The notes: generated by a model not told the origin, from the sequence alone. Counted from the stretch's first letter, positions 1 through 8,440 are shown. The stretch is 35,738 nucleotides of DNA from Lysobacterales bacterium (GCA_011524975.1 WTJD01000174.1:1-35738), one strand, 5' to 3'. Translations and numbers: made by a program.

Positions 1-243
1 AAGTTAATGAAATATTTAGCTTTATCGGCTGCAGGCCACCATTAATTTTTTGAAATTGCACAAACTGGACCAACATAATCTTAATTAAGGATGCAATTTG
101 CGAATATGGCCGCCTCTTACTCTTCAGAACGCTTAGCTGATCGAAAACCGATCGTCCTGATTGCTGGGTTATGCTGGAACAATGGCGGGTTACCGCCACA
201 CCGTCAGCGACAACGATTGCCCGGTGCGGTAATCTCTGGTCCC
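1..243. other. AT-rich window edge with no supported gene
   Basis: The first 90 bases are clearly richer in A and T than the rest of the window. The reading frame of the following phosphatase is open back to an ATG at 91, but residues encoded by 91-243 do not look like a signal peptide or a conserved domain, so I treat this stretch as upstream sequence. An AAGG directly abuts the ATG at 91, which is too close to act as a normal ribosome binding site. I see no RNA gene or clear promoter here. Confidence 0.4.
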
Positions 244-1524
244 GTGAGTTCCGGATTTCGACGTCAACGGTCCTTGTTCAAGGCGGTTCCATTCGCGTTT
301 TTCGCATTAGCCGCCCTGCTTTGCGGCATGGTGAGTGCCGACGAGGCCGCGTTGGAATGGAACGAGGTACCTCGCATTGTTGCCATTGGCGACCTGCACG
401 GTGACTACGAGCAGTACCTCAAGGTGTTGACCGACGCCGGCTTAATCAGCAAGCGGGGAAAGTGGACAGGGGGCGACACGCACCTTGTGCAGACCGGCGA
501 TGTGACCGACCGGGGCCCTGACAGCATTGCCATCATCGAGCACCTGGAAGCGCTCAAGAAGCAGGCGCGCAGGAAAGATGGACGCGTGCATACCCTGATT
601 GGCAACCATGAGGCCATGAATTCCTACGGCGATCTGCGTTATGTGCACCCGGGTGAGTACGCGCACTTTACCAATCGGCGCTCAGCGAGCTTGCGTGAAA
701 TGCAATGGGATTACACCTTGGCGCAGCTGGAGCAAACGCAGGCCGAGACGCTTGCGACGCTGGATCTTGAACAATATCGCAAGGAGTGGGAACAGCAGTA
801 CCCGCTGGGCTGGGTCGAGCACCGGAACGCCTGGATGCCGGATGGAGAATACGGTCAATGGTTGCTTGAAAACCCGGTCGCGGTGATGGTCAATGGCTCG
901 ATATTTCTGCATGGTGGCATCAGCGCCAGCTACTGCCATATGAGCCTGCGGGAAATGACGGATCAGGCGCATCAGGAGTTGCGTCATTTCAATCCGCAGG
1001 CCCCCGGCATGATCGAAGACCCAATGGGGCCTCTGTGGTACCGGGGACTTGCCGAGGACGACGAGCAGATGCTGATCCCGGTTGTTGAGGCCATTCTGGA
1101 GCGATACGAGGCCGAGCGCATCGTGGTCGGCCACACGCCCACCGGGGGCGTGGTGTGGCCGCGATTCCAGGGCCGCGTGGTTGCGAATGACACCGGGATC
1201 GCCGCACATTACGGTGGTCACGAAGGATTTCTCGAAATTGTCGGTGACACGGCAGTGGCGGGCTACGGGGACCAGCGACTGGAATTGCCTCGGGATGACG
1301 CGGGGCGTGAAGACTATCTGAAGGCTGTTATGGCGCTCCAGCCGGGCAACGAATTGCTGGCCGAGCGGTTGCAGTGGCTGCAAAGCTCTGCTGCCGGGCC
1401 TTCAGACTCTGAAGCGGGTGCCCCGCCTGCCGAGGATGAGGCTGGAAGCGCTCAGGCGCAGGGCGCCAAGGCGGAAGCGAGCGATGCCGGTGCCGTCGGG
1501 GTCAGCCCCGACATTTGTCGATGA
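244..1524 (+). CDS. secreted Shewanella-like PPP-family metallophosphatase
   Basis: This is a calcineurin-like phosphoesterase that should hydrolyse phosphomonoesters with a two-metal centre. The PPP signature motifs appear in order: GDLHGD, GDVTDRGPDS, LIGNHEAMN, HGGIS and VVGHTP. The LIGNHEAMN form is typical of the Shewanella-like (SLP) branch of the PPP family. From a GTG at 244 the product is 426 residues and starts with basic residues, a hydrophobic stretch (FAFFALAALLCG) and a likely cleavage site near VSADEA, so it is probably exported. A TTG at 274 or the ATG at 91 are possible alternative starts; none has a good ribosome binding site. The C-terminal ~45 residues are a low-complexity Ala/Glu/Gly tail. 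The 3' end overlaps the convergent gene by 23 bases. Substrate is unknown. Tyrosine phosphatase activity is known for some SLP members, but nothing here proves it. Confidence 0.82.
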   Translation: MSSGFRRQRSLFKAVPFAFFALAALLCGMVSADEAALEWNEVPRIVAIGDLHGDYEQYLKVLTDAGLISKRGKWTGGDTHLVQTGDVTDRGPDSIAIIEHLEALKKQARRKDGRVHTLIGNHEAMNSYGDLRYVHPGEYAHFTNRRSASLREMQWDYTLAQLEQTQAETLATLDLEQYRKEWEQQYPLGWVEHRNAWMPDGEYGQWLLENPVAVMVNGSIFLHGGISASYCHMSLREMTDQAHQELRHFNPQAPGMIEDPMGPLWYRGLAEDDEQMLIPVVEAILERYEAERIVVGHTPTGGVVWPRFQGRVVANDTGIAAHYGGHEGFLEIVGDTAVAGYGDQRLELPRDDAGREDYLKAVMALQPGNELLAERLQWLQSSAAGPSDSEAGAPPAEDEAGSAQAQGAKAEASDAGAVGVSPDICR

Positions 1525-2554
1525 TCAATTCCTGGATGTTTTCCTCGGATTCCACGCTGTCGTAGAAGCCTGCAAGGAATCTGCGGGCGTTCCCTTTTTT
1601 GCGCCCGCTCAGACGTTTCTCGTTATCCAGCAGCGCAAAAATGGCGTCCCGTTGACCGCGCATACGTTCCAGGGTGGCGGGTATTTCGTCGTTGTTAAAA
1701 CAGAACCCGCGGTAAACCCGTTGCTTGAGACTGCGGATTCGCAGCTGCTGCGGTGGCGCCGCGTAGTGGGCGTCCACCAGTCCTGAGGAGTCGAAGTCGT
1801 AAGGGATGGCGAATACCGGCCGGTCGGTCTCGCTTTTGCCGATCAGCTTCCCGTTGTGGCAGCATTCCCCGCCCCCCGGCCCGGCGGTCGCGGCCCAGTC
1901 GAGATTGCCGATCATGTACTGAAAAAGCGTGTAATTGGCAGTTTCAGCCGGGTCCAGATCGGTGGGCTTGAGTGCATCGATCGACAGTTCCTTGAGATCG
2001 AGGCGGTCAGCCAGGTCATCCACATCTTCGATAAGAAAGCTGAAACTGCTGACTTTGAAACTCCGGCTTTTCTCGTCCTGGTAGGTGGCTTGCAGCGGAC
2101 GCACGCGGAAGCTGTATGGCGTAATCAGGTTATACATCCGGTAGATCATGAATTCGAGCAGGTTGTAATTCAAAAATCGTTTGTCTTTCTGGCAGTAAGT
2201 GACCAGCTTGAGCGAACTTTGCCCTCTGAACTCGGTGCCCTTGTTGGCTTTTTTGTCAAAGTACACCTTGAGGGGCGGGAAGTCGCAAACCTTGTCTCGC
2301 CGTGTCAGCCCCCGCGTTTTGTATTCCACGTCCATGCTGCGCTCCTCCCCGCTCTCCGTCACATAACGGAAAGTTCCCGGGAAGCGCTCCTCGCTGTCCT
2401 TGTCGCGCATGATCTGACGCCATGGTCCGGTGAGGGTCACCTCGATGGGATGCTCCGCCTCGAACAGCTTTGCCGGTTTGGGCGGCTCTTCCTGTGCCTG
2501 GGCCGAGGCAAATAATGTCAGCATCCAAGCGATGATCAACGACTTTTTCAGCAT
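1502..2554 (-). CDS. secreted hypothetical protein with CotH-kinase-like motifs
   Basis: I cannot name this gene with certainty. The 350-residue product begins with a clear signal peptide (KKSLIIAWMLTLFASAQAQ), so it is probably periplasmic or secreted. The middle holds a patterned core: SLKLVTYC near 114, LLEFMIYRMYN near 132, GNLDW at 216-220 and IPYDFDSSGL from 250. The order of a GNxDW motif followed by a PxDFD motif resembles the catalytic and metal-binding segments of CotH-type atypical kinases, but this is a motif resemblance only. Several cysteines (90, 121, 231, 232, 285) could form disulphides. The ATG at 2554 has GGGGAAAG upstream. The frame is open further upstream, but that extension overlaps the divergent dehydrogenase gene and is not believed. 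It is convergent with the phosphatase and their 3' ends overlap. Confidence 0.7.
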   Translation of the reverse strand: MLKKSLIIAWMLTLFASAQAQEEPPKPAKLFEAEHPIEVTLTGPWRQIMRDKDSEERFPGTFRYVTESGEERSMDVEYKTRGLTRRDKVCDFPPLKVYFDKKANKGTEFRGQSSLKLVTYCQKDKRFLNYNLLEFMIYRMYNLITPYSFRVRPLQATYQDEKSRSFKVSSFSFLIEDVDDLADRLDLKELSIDALKPTDLDPAETANYTLFQYMIGNLDWAATAGPGGGECCHNGKLIGKSETDRPVFAIPYDFDSSGLVDAHYAAPPQQLRIRSLKQRVYRGFCFNNDEIPATLERMRGQRDAIFALLDNEKRLSGRKKGNARRFLAGFYDSVESEENIQELIIDKCRG

Positions 2555-2648
2555 GACTTTCCCCAGCGATCGGTTAGCGGCATCATTACAGACCCGGTCA
2601 TGGCAGTCAAAAGCGGCCGGAATGAACCGTCCGCACGGGGCCAGGAAC

Positions 2649-4043
2649 ATGTCCACATCGCGCATCGATACATTCAGGGCCCAGTGTCCGGGGTTGAGCC
2701 TCTCCACCGATCCCGGCGTGCTGGAGTCGCACGGCCAGGATTGGACCCGGTTTCGTCGACCCGATCCGACGGCTGTGGCTTTTCCGGCGGACAACACGCA
2801 GGTCAGTGATCTTGTTCGCGCGGCCATTGCCACTGGGATGCACCTTGTGCCCTCAGGCGGCCGAACAGGACTCAGCGGCGGTGCGCTGGCGGCCTCGGGT
2901 GAGATCGTGGTGTCCATGGACCGTATGCGGAGGATTCTCCATGAAGATCCTGCTGACCGCCTGCTGACGGTGCAGGCAGGAGTGGCCATCGCCGAGGTGC
3001 AGGCCCGCGCCCGTGAACTCGGTCTGTACTATCCGGTGAGCTTCGCCGCCGAGGGCAGCGCCCAGGTGGGAGGAACCATTGCCACCAATGCCGGCGGCAT
3101 CCGGGTGCTGCGGCACGGCATGACGCGCGAACGGGTTAAAGGACTCAAAGTCATCGATGGCCGGGGGCGGTTACTGGACCTGAACCGGGGCCTGGTAAAA
3201 AACGCCAGTGGATATGACCTGCGCCATCTGATGATCGGCAGTGAGGGGACGCTGGGCATTGTCGTGGAAGCGACGCTTCGCCTGACCGAAGCCCCGCCGC
3301 CTTCGCGAGTGATGTTGTTGGCGCTTGATTCCATGCCGGTCATGATGACGGTGCTGGCTAAGCTGAGGGGCAGCCTTCGGCTGTCAGCCTGCGAGTTTTT
3401 TTCGGTGGGCGCGCTGGAACTGGTCTGCCGGTCATTCGATCTGCGCTACCCATTGGAAACCTCAGCGGACGGGTTTCTGCTGGTTGAATTTGACGTACCG
3501 GCGGCTTCGGAGCAGCACATCGAGGAGCAGGCGCTGGCGATCTTTGACGAGATGCTCGAGCGGGGCTGGATTCTGGATGGTGTCCTCTCGACCAGCGAGG
3601 CACAGAAGCGGGCGTTGTGGCGCTACCGGGAAGCCATTTCCGAGGCGGCCGCCCCGTACACGCCCTACAAAAACGACCTGTCGGTTCGCGTGTCGAAACT
3701 GCCTGATTTCCTGCAGGACCTGACGACGCTGGCTGAAGCGCGTTTTGCCGGCTGCTCCCTGCTGTGGTACGGCCATGTGGGTGACGGAAACCTGCACATG
3801 AATGTTCTGAAGCCCGAGGGTGAGGAAACGGCGGCATTCGAGCGCCGCTGCAAAGAGGCCAGTGAAGCGATCTACCGGCTGGTTCGCGCTTACGGCGGCA
3901 GCGTCTCGGCAGAGCATGGGATCGGTTTGCTCAAGCGACCCTTCCTGGGTTACTCCTGCTCAGAGGAGGAAATTGAGCTGATGCGGGGCATCAAGCAGGT
4001 CATGGATCCACACGGTATTCTGAATCCGGGCAAACTGTTGTAG
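2649..4043 (+). CDS. FAD-binding oxidoreductase, GlcD / D-lactate dehydrogenase type
   Basis: This is a flavoprotein that should oxidise a D-2-hydroxy acid such as glycolate, D-lactate or D-2-hydroxyglutarate and pass the electrons to a quinone, cytochrome or flavoprotein acceptor. The N-terminal half is a PCMH-type FAD domain with PSGGRTGLSGG and GGTIATNAGGIR for cofactor binding and NASGYDLRHLMIGSEGTLG. The C-terminal half is the FAD-linked oxidase cap with the metal/substrate motif WYGHVGDGNLHMNV and a late SAEHGIG. The product is 464 residues, the usual size for GlcD-like enzymes. The ATG at 2649 has AGGA very close upstream; an in-frame ATG at 2622 is an alternative. There are no glcE or glcF partners nearby and no iron-sulphur domain is fused, so the exact substrate cannot be told. 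It is divergent from the CotH-like gene. Confidence 0.85.
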   Translation: MSTSRIDTFRAQCPGLSLSTDPGVLESHGQDWTRFRRPDPTAVAFPADNTQVSDLVRAAIATGMHLVPSGGRTGLSGGALAASGEIVVSMDRMRRILHEDPADRLLTVQAGVAIAEVQARARELGLYYPVSFAAEGSAQVGGTIATNAGGIRVLRHGMTRERVKGLKVIDGRGRLLDLNRGLVKNASGYDLRHLMIGSEGTLGIVVEATLRLTEAPPPSRVMLLALDSMPVMMTVLAKLRGSLRLSACEFFSVGALELVCRSFDLRYPLETSADGFLLVEFDVPAASEQHIEEQALAIFDEMLERGWILDGVLSTSEAQKRALWRYREAISEAAAPYTPYKNDLSVRVSKLPDFLQDLTTLAEARFAGCSLLWYGHVGDGNLHMNVLKPEGEETAAFERRCKEASEAIYRLVRAYGGSVSAEHGIGLLKRPFLGYSCSEEEIELMRGIKQVMDPHGILNPGKLL

Positions 4044-4058
4044 CGGGTGCGCGAACGC

Positions 4059-4325
4059 TTAGAAATCGTTCAGCTGTGTGGTGCCGATACCCTTGTGTTC
4101 CAGCAGTATCGGGATGCTGTCCTCGATGGGGTAAATCACTTTCTGGTCTTCGGTGATCAGGGCCTCCTCCAGCGCCTGTTCAACCGGCTTGCCATCGACG
4201 AAAAGAATGCCGCCTGACTCAATGGCGCTATTCAGTTTTGAGAGTTTCTCCGGCAGCAGCATCGTCAGCGGCGATTTGCTGACCGGGCAGCACAAAATTT
4301 CAAGCAGTTTTCCGTCGATAGGCAT
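4059..4325 (-). CDS. Trm112/YcaR-like small protein with a changed zinc motif
   Basis: The product is an 88-residue Trm112-family protein. These proteins either stand alone in bacteria (E. coli YcaR) or activate methyltransferases in eukaryotes and archaea. The N-terminus GKLLEILCCPVSKSPL matches the family pattern LLEIxxCPxCxxxL except that the second cysteine of the CxxC pair is a serine (S16). The typical C-terminal half is present as QKVIYPIEDSIPILLE. The protein is longer than YcaR because of an insert (about residues 25-55) between the two conserved parts. The ATG at 4325 has GGA about 6 bases upstream; a TTG at 4337 is a possible earlier start. It lies 15 bases beyond the stop of the convergent dehydrogenase. 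Loss of a zinc ligand suggests that metal binding has been lost or changed. Its biological role is not known. Confidence 0.8.
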   Translation of the reverse strand: MPIDGKLLEILCCPVSKSPLTMLLPEKLSKLNSAIESGGILFVDGKPVEQALEEALITEDQKVIYPIEDSIPILLEHKGIGTTQLNDF

Positions 4326-4337
4326 GTTGATTTCCAA

Positions 4338-4656
4338 GCGTGATGGTCGCGGTGCATTTTACGCAATGGCGCACCTGTTTGTAATCACCCCCACTGGTAC
4401 AATCCAGGGTTTCTGGCGGCGCGCGTGTGGTGAAACCCGTGATCTCGTTTCCCGTGTTCGGCATTATGAAGGGCTCCCGCCCGGTTCGGCGGCATGAGCG
4501 GCGCGGGGCCGACCGCCTGGATTTCACGTTCGGCGCACGGGCGCTCTGCCCTGATGCCTCGACAGCCATGGGGCGTGGCCGTCAAGTCATCATGGCCGCC
4601 ACTGGCCTGGCGCTCGCGCCCACGGGTATCCCGGCAAGCCCAGGACCCAAGATCGC
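4338..4656. other. 319-base gap before the hydantoinase gene
   Basis: No convincing gene is seen here. Open frames exist on both strands (for example a GTG-started one at 4427-4669) but their translations are rich in Arg, Pro and Ala and show no recognisable domain. An extended minus-10 element lies at 4395-4403. If it is used, the hydantoinase transcript would have an untranslated leader of about 240 bases. I could not find a remnant of the usual partner subunit HyuA. Confidence 0.5.
4395..4403 (+). promoter_or_regulatory. possible extended -10 promoter (TGGTACAAT)
   Basis: The sequence TG-G-TACAAT fits the extended minus-10 form of sigma-70 promoters. The minus-35 position holds only CTGTTT at 4375-4380 with 17-base spacing, a weak match. 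It points toward the hydantoinase gene 250 bases downstream. Confidence 0.35.
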
Positions 4657-6195
4657 TTGGACGGCGTAGCGCTCAGTCTGTTTTCCAGCAGGGTCGCGGC
4701 CATTTGCGAAGAGGCCGGGGCGATGCTGGGCCGCGTGGCTTTTTCACCGAATATCCGGGATCGCCTGGACTATTCCTGTGCGCTGTTCGACGCGTCGGGC
4801 CGCTTGCTGGGCCAGGCGACTCACATGCCGGTTCACCTTGGCAGCATGGCGTACGCCATGGTGGACCTCGTGCAGTCCCGCAGCTGGGCGCCGGGCGACA
4901 TGGTCGTGTTGAACGACCCCTATCGAGGAGGAACCCACCTGCCCGACGTGACCTTCGTGGCCCCGATTTTCGTCGGTGACCAGATCGCCGGATTCAGCGC
5001 CAATCGCGCCCACCACGTGGATATCGGCGCGGACGCTCCCGGGTCTATGCCGTTGAGCCACGACCTGTCGGAAGAGGGCATCCTGCTGGCTCCGGTCAAG
5101 ATCGTCCACAACGATGAATGGGTCGCGGAGGTGCTGGAGCCTATTCTGGACCGATTGAATGACCGGGCTGCCTCGCTGGGTGATTTCAGCGCCCAGGTCG
5201 CCGCCAACCGGCTGGCGGCCGGACGCCTGCGGCACCTGGTGGAAGGCATGGGTTTGGAACATTTTCAGAGCAGCTGCGCTGAACTTCAGCGCTATGCCCG
5301 GCAATTGGCCAGAGACAGCCTGGCGCGCTTGCCCAACGGCCGTTTTCGGTTTACCGACTTGATGGATGACGATGGAATGGGCAACACCGACATCGCGATA
5401 CGGGTGACCATCGACATCGGGGAGGCTGAAGTCCAGGTGGATTTCAGTGGCACCGCGGAGCAGGTGCAAGGCAATCTGAATTGCCCGCTGCCGGTGACGG
5501 CGGCAGCGGTTTTTTACGTTTTTCGCTGCCTGATGCCCGATCATGTGCCGCCGTGCCATGGCGCCATGGAAGATATCCACCTGGTCGCGCCGGCCGGTTG
5601 CCTGGTCAACGCCAGGCCGCCCGCCGCGGTGGCGGCGGGCAATGTCGAAACCAGCACGCGCATCGTCGACGTGGTGTGTGGCGCACTGGCCACGGTGGTG
5701 CCAGAGCGCATCGGGGCCGCCGCTCAGGGCACCATGAATAACCTGGCGATGGGTGTTCGCGGAGACAGCGGCTGGGATTACTATGAAACCATCGCCGGTG
5801 GTCACGGCGCCAGTGCGGGCGCCAACGGTCGCCATGCCCGACACAGTCACATGACCAACACGCTCAATACCCCGGTCGAGATACTGGAGTTGAATTACCC
5901 GCTGTGGGTCGAGGCGTATGCGCTTCGTCCTGCGTCGGGCGGTCGCGGCCAGTTCAACGGCGGTGACGGGGTCATCAGAAGCTATCGCTTTCTGTCCGAC
6001 GCGGATGTGACCATCCTGAGCGAGCGCCGGCGTCACGCTCCCTGGGGCCTTGAGGGCGGTGAGGCGGGCGCCCGCGGAAACAATCGGCTGGATGGACAGG
6101 ACATCGGCGGAAAGTTTTCCAGCCGGGTTCGGGCCGGCCAGTTGCTGCAAGTGTTCACGCCAGGTGGCGGCGGTTACGGAAGCCCCGAGACCTGA
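4657..6195 (+). CDS. hyuB: hydantoinase B / oxoprolinase family subunit (HyuB-like)
   Basis: This 512-residue protein belongs to the hydantoinase B/oxoprolinase family, the beta subunit of ATP-dependent enzymes that open cyclic amides such as N-methylhydantoin or 5-oxoproline; the same family includes acetone carboxylase subunits. Family marks include ATHMPVHLGSM, GDMVVLNDPYRGGTHLPDV, NRAHHVDIG, GNVETSTRIVD, ETIAGGHGA and the C-terminal TPGGGGYG. The N-terminus LDGVALSLFSSRVAAICEEA aligns with the usual MDPVTLEVFRNRLxAIAEEM, which supports the TTG at 4657. The frame is open upstream to about 4555 but has no other start codon. The alpha subunit HyuA, normally next door, is absent from the window. 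It is convergent with rnt, 21 bases away. The substrate cannot be inferred. Confidence 0.85.
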   Translation: MDGVALSLFSSRVAAICEEAGAMLGRVAFSPNIRDRLDYSCALFDASGRLLGQATHMPVHLGSMAYAMVDLVQSRSWAPGDMVVLNDPYRGGTHLPDVTFVAPIFVGDQIAGFSANRAHHVDIGADAPGSMPLSHDLSEEGILLAPVKIVHNDEWVAEVLEPILDRLNDRAASLGDFSAQVAANRLAAGRLRHLVEGMGLEHFQSSCAELQRYARQLARDSLARLPNGRFRFTDLMDDDGMGNTDIAIRVTIDIGEAEVQVDFSGTAEQVQGNLNCPLPVTAAAVFYVFRCLMPDHVPPCHGAMEDIHLVAPAGCLVNARPPAAVAAGNVETSTRIVDVVCGALATVVPERIGAAAQGTMNNLAMGVRGDSGWDYYETIAGGHGASAGANGRHARHSHMTNTLNTPVEILELNYPLWVEAYALRPASGGRGQFNGGDGVIRSYRFLSDADVTILSERRRHAPWGLEGGEAGARGNNRLDGQDIGGKFSSRVRAGQLLQVFTPGGGGYGSPET

Positions 6196-6216
6196 CGGCC
6201 TGAATGCGCGACCTGC

Positions 6217-6822
6217 TTACATCCCGGTCAGGATTTTCCAGCGATTGACCGCCGAGCAGAACAGGTCAGCGGTCTTTTCCGCGTCATAGGCTGCTGAATG
6301 CGCATTCGCTTCGTTCCACTCCAGGCCGGCGGCTTGCACCGCGCGTGAGAGGACGGTCTGGCCGAAGACCAGCCCACCAATGGTGGCCGTATCAAATGAA
6401 CTGAACGGATGGAACGGGCTGCGCTTGTAAGCGGTACGCTCGATCATGGCGTTCAGGAAACCCAGGTCAAAGATCGGGTTGTGCGCGACCATGATGGCGC
6501 GCTGGCATCCGGTGGCACGAACTTCTTTGCGCACAGGCAGGCAGATTTGACGCAGGGCTTCTTTTTCGACCAGGGGGTTGCGCTCAGGGTCGTCGAGGTC
6601 GATGCCTGTGAATTCCAGGGATCGGGGGTCGATCACGGCACCCTCGAACGGTTTTACATCCACGGAAATGGTTTCCGCCCTTCGCAAACGCCCAAAATCA
6701 TCCATCTGGAGCACGCAAATGGCCACTTCGAGCACGGCATCGGTGCCCGGATTGAAGCCTCCGGTTTCCAGGTCGAGTACGACCGGCAGGAAACCCCTGA
6801 AGCGGTCTGCGATAGATGGCAT
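6217..6822 (-). CDS. rnt: ribonuclease T
   Basis: Ribonuclease T is a 3'-5' exoribonuclease that trims the CCA end of tRNA and matures 5S and 23S rRNA 3' ends. The 201-residue protein has the DEDDh exonuclease residues in the expected places: D17 and E19 in LDLETGG, D119 in HNPIFD, H175 and D180 in HSAAYDAEKTA. Close agreement with the E. coli enzyme runs through RAIMVAHN, KRSPFHPFSSFDTA and FCSAVNRWK. The ATG at 6822 gives the usual N-terminus (DRFRGFLPVV). An upstream extension in the same frame has no family resemblance and overlaps the divergent gene. Only 42 bases separate it from the divergent TraB-family gene, so the two promoters must be close or overlapping. Confidence 0.95.
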   Translation of the reverse strand: MPSIADRFRGFLPVVLDLETGGFNPGTDAVLEVAICVLQMDDFGRLRRAETISVDVKPFEGAVIDPRSLEFTGIDLDDPERNPLVEKEALRQICLPVRKEVRATGCQRAIMVAHNPIFDLGFLNAMIERTAYKRSPFHPFSSFDTATIGGLVFGQTVLSRAVQAAGLEWNEANAHSAAYDAEKTADLFCSAVNRWKILTGM

Positions 6823-6864
6823 ATACTGTTTGGCTTGTGCAGCTGAGGCAGGCTGGGAGCATAA

Positions 6865-7788
6865 GTGAATAGACCGAAAATTGCCACGCGGAGTTGGTCG
6901 AATGTCCCGATGGCCGGGTTGCGGCTGCTGCTGGCGTGGATGCTGTTGGCGGCACCGCTGGCAAATGCCGCGGGCACGCCCGTGTTCTGGTCGGTGGCCC
7001 GTGACGGCGAGCACCTGGGTTATTTGCTGGGAACCATTCACAGCGAAGACGCCAGGGTACTGGAATACGCCCGGCCTTTTCTCGACAGCTTGACGGGCAG
7101 CCGGGTATTCGCCATGGAGCTTGTGCCCGATCTGCCGACCCTGGCGGCACTGGCTGAGAGGATGCAGTTGCCGGAAGGCCAGGACCTTGAGCAGGTGGTC
7201 GGTCCACTGAGATTCGCGGCCGTTCAGGAGGCCTTGGCCTCCTACGGTGTTCCGGCTGCCCAGGCGCAGCGCATGCAGCCCTGGGCGGCAATGATGACCC
7301 TCAGCGTGCCGCCGCCCAAAACCGGCTTGTTCATGGACTTCTCGCTGTCACTGCGCGCGTCCGGTGCAGGCGTCCGCGTCATCGGCCTGGAGACGCTGGA
7401 TGAGCAGTTGTCGTTTCTCGAGGGTATGAATCTCGATCAGCAGTTGGCCATGCTGGACCACGCGATCGAGGAGTCGGGCAGGACCCAGCAGGTCCATGAC
7501 GAACTGGTGGACATTTACCTGGCCGGAGACCTGCAGGTGTTGCACGACCACGCCATGGAGCAACTGCTGGAGGTTGACGAGGCCGCCCGTGAAACGTTCC
7601 TGCAACAGGGCATTGTGCTGCGCAATCGTCGCATGCTGGAGGCCGCGGAACCGCACCTGCAAGGTGGCGGCGCATTCATCGCCGTCGGGTCATTACACCT
7701 GACGGGCGAGACCGGTCTGCTGAAACTGTTGAGTGACTCCGGTTACGATCTCGAGCCCGCCGGCTGGCCGTTTATCGCGAAACCGTGA
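6865..7788 (+). CDS. exported TraB/GumN family protein
   Basis: The product is a 307-residue member of the TraB/PrgY/GumN (TIKI-like) superfamily. The two family GxxH motifs are present: LLGTIHSED near residue 55 and [18 protein letters not shown] near 275, with conserved acidic residues (FAMELVPD) between. TIKI relatives in animals are metal-dependent proteases; bacterial members are mostly uncharacterised. An N-terminal hydrophobic segment ([19 protein letters not shown]) looks like a signal peptide, so it acts outside the cytoplasm. The GTG at 6865 is supported by GGGAG five bases upstream; an ATG at 6910 is the alternative. The 3' end overlaps that of the convergent hvfX by 17 bases. No functional link to the hvf operon is shown by this overlap. 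Confidence 0.82.
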   Translation: MNRPKIATRSWSNVPMAGLRLLLAWMLLAAPLANAAGTPVFWSVARDGEHLGYLLGTIHSEDARVLEYARPFLDSLTGSRVFAMELVPDLPTLAALAERMQLPEGQDLEQVVGPLRFAAVQEALASYGVPAAQAQRMQPWAAMMTLSVPPPKTGLFMDFSLSLRASGAGVRVIGLETLDEQLSFLEGMNLDQQLAMLDHAIEESGRTQQVHDELVDIYLAGDLQVLHDHAMEQLLEVDEAARETFLQQGIVLRNRRMLEAAEPHLQGGGAFIAVGSLHLTGETGLLKLLSDSGYDLEPAGWPFIAKP

Positions 7789-8440
7789 GCTTCAGGCCCA
7801 GCGCGGCCGCGACAGCGAACAGGACGCCACCCCAGATGGGCTCGACCCACACGGTCGCAAGGCCCAAAACGGTGAACACCATCGCCGTGCCAGCGGTGTC
7901 TATGGCCGCCCGGTCCTGTGGGTCGCCACGCTGACTCATCAGCACGAGGACACGGTCGAGACTGATGCGCCCCCCGCCGTGAAACAGCAGAGGCAGCAGC
8001 ATGATGAGGAACAACAACGGCAGCTTGTAATTCCCGGCACCCTTGGCGGTAATCACATACCCTTCCCACAGTGCCTCCAGGCTGTCCCACTCCGCCGGCC
8101 AGTGCACCGCGGCGGTCGCCACCATGGTGATCACGATCAGTGACACGGCAGCGAAACGCGTGAACAGCCCCAACAGCAGGGCGATGGAAAACAGGATCTC
8201 GGCCCAGGTGGCCATGAACCAGTTGATATCGGTTGGCAGCACGTCAAACGGGAACGGAAAGCCCTTTTGCCAGCCAGCCCAGGGGATTTCTCCAAACCAG
8301 TTTTCGCCGCGCAGCTTGGTGATGCCAGCCTCCCAAAACTCCCAAAACAGAATGAGACGCAGGCCCAGTGGCCAGATGTATTCGCCGGCGGTACGCAGGC
8401 GCCGGGTCGTCGAGTCATATCCGTTGAGGACGTTCATCAT
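7772..8440 (-). CDS. hvfX: HvfX-like DoxX family membrane protein
   Basis: The 222-residue product is an inner-membrane DoxX-family protein with about five hydrophobic helices, among them [61 protein letters not shown] and [12 protein letters not shown]. It is the last gene of the hvfABCX operon, and DoxX proteins occupy this position in many copper-RiPP (bufferin) clusters. The exact role is unsettled; supplying reducing power or helping export or maturation are proposals only. The ATG at 8440 has GGGAGT seven bases upstream, and a second ATG follows directly at 8437. The gap to the hvfC stop is 25 bases. A longer frame reaching into hvfC is not credible because the ribosome binding site lies within it. 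Confidence 0.82.
   Translation of the reverse strand: MMNVLNGYDSTTRRLRTAGEYIWPLGLRLILFWEFWEAGITKLRGENWFGEIPWAGWQKGFPFPFDVLPTDINWFMATWAEILFSIALLLGLFTRFAAVSLIVITMVATAAVHWPAEWDSLEALWEGYVITAKGAGNYKLPLLFLIMLLPLLFHGGGRISLDRVLVLMSQRGDPQDRAAIDTAGTAMVFTVLGLATVWVEPIWGGVLFAVAAALGLKLTVSR

Noticed and set aside
91-243. N-terminal extension of the phosphatase from the ATG at 91
   Set aside because: The extra 51 residues would place the signal peptide internally and lack family resemblance, and AAGG directly touches the ATG.
682-1383. Open frame of 233 codons antisense to the phosphatase
   Set aside because: It overlaps the motif-bearing phosphatase completely and has no signal, domain or ribosome binding site.
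2555-2989. N-terminal extension of the CotH-like protein
   Set aside because: It would run through the start of the divergent FAD dehydrogenase and put a typical signal peptide in the middle of the protein.
4427-4669. Possible small gene of 80 codons before hyuB
   Set aside because: It has no ribosome binding site or recognisable domain and overlaps the hyuB start. The region is reported as a gap instead.
4744-6150. Open frame of 468 codons antisense to the hydantoinase gene
   Set aside because: The plus-strand frame has clear HyuB motifs; the minus-strand product is compositionally odd and has no recognisable motif.
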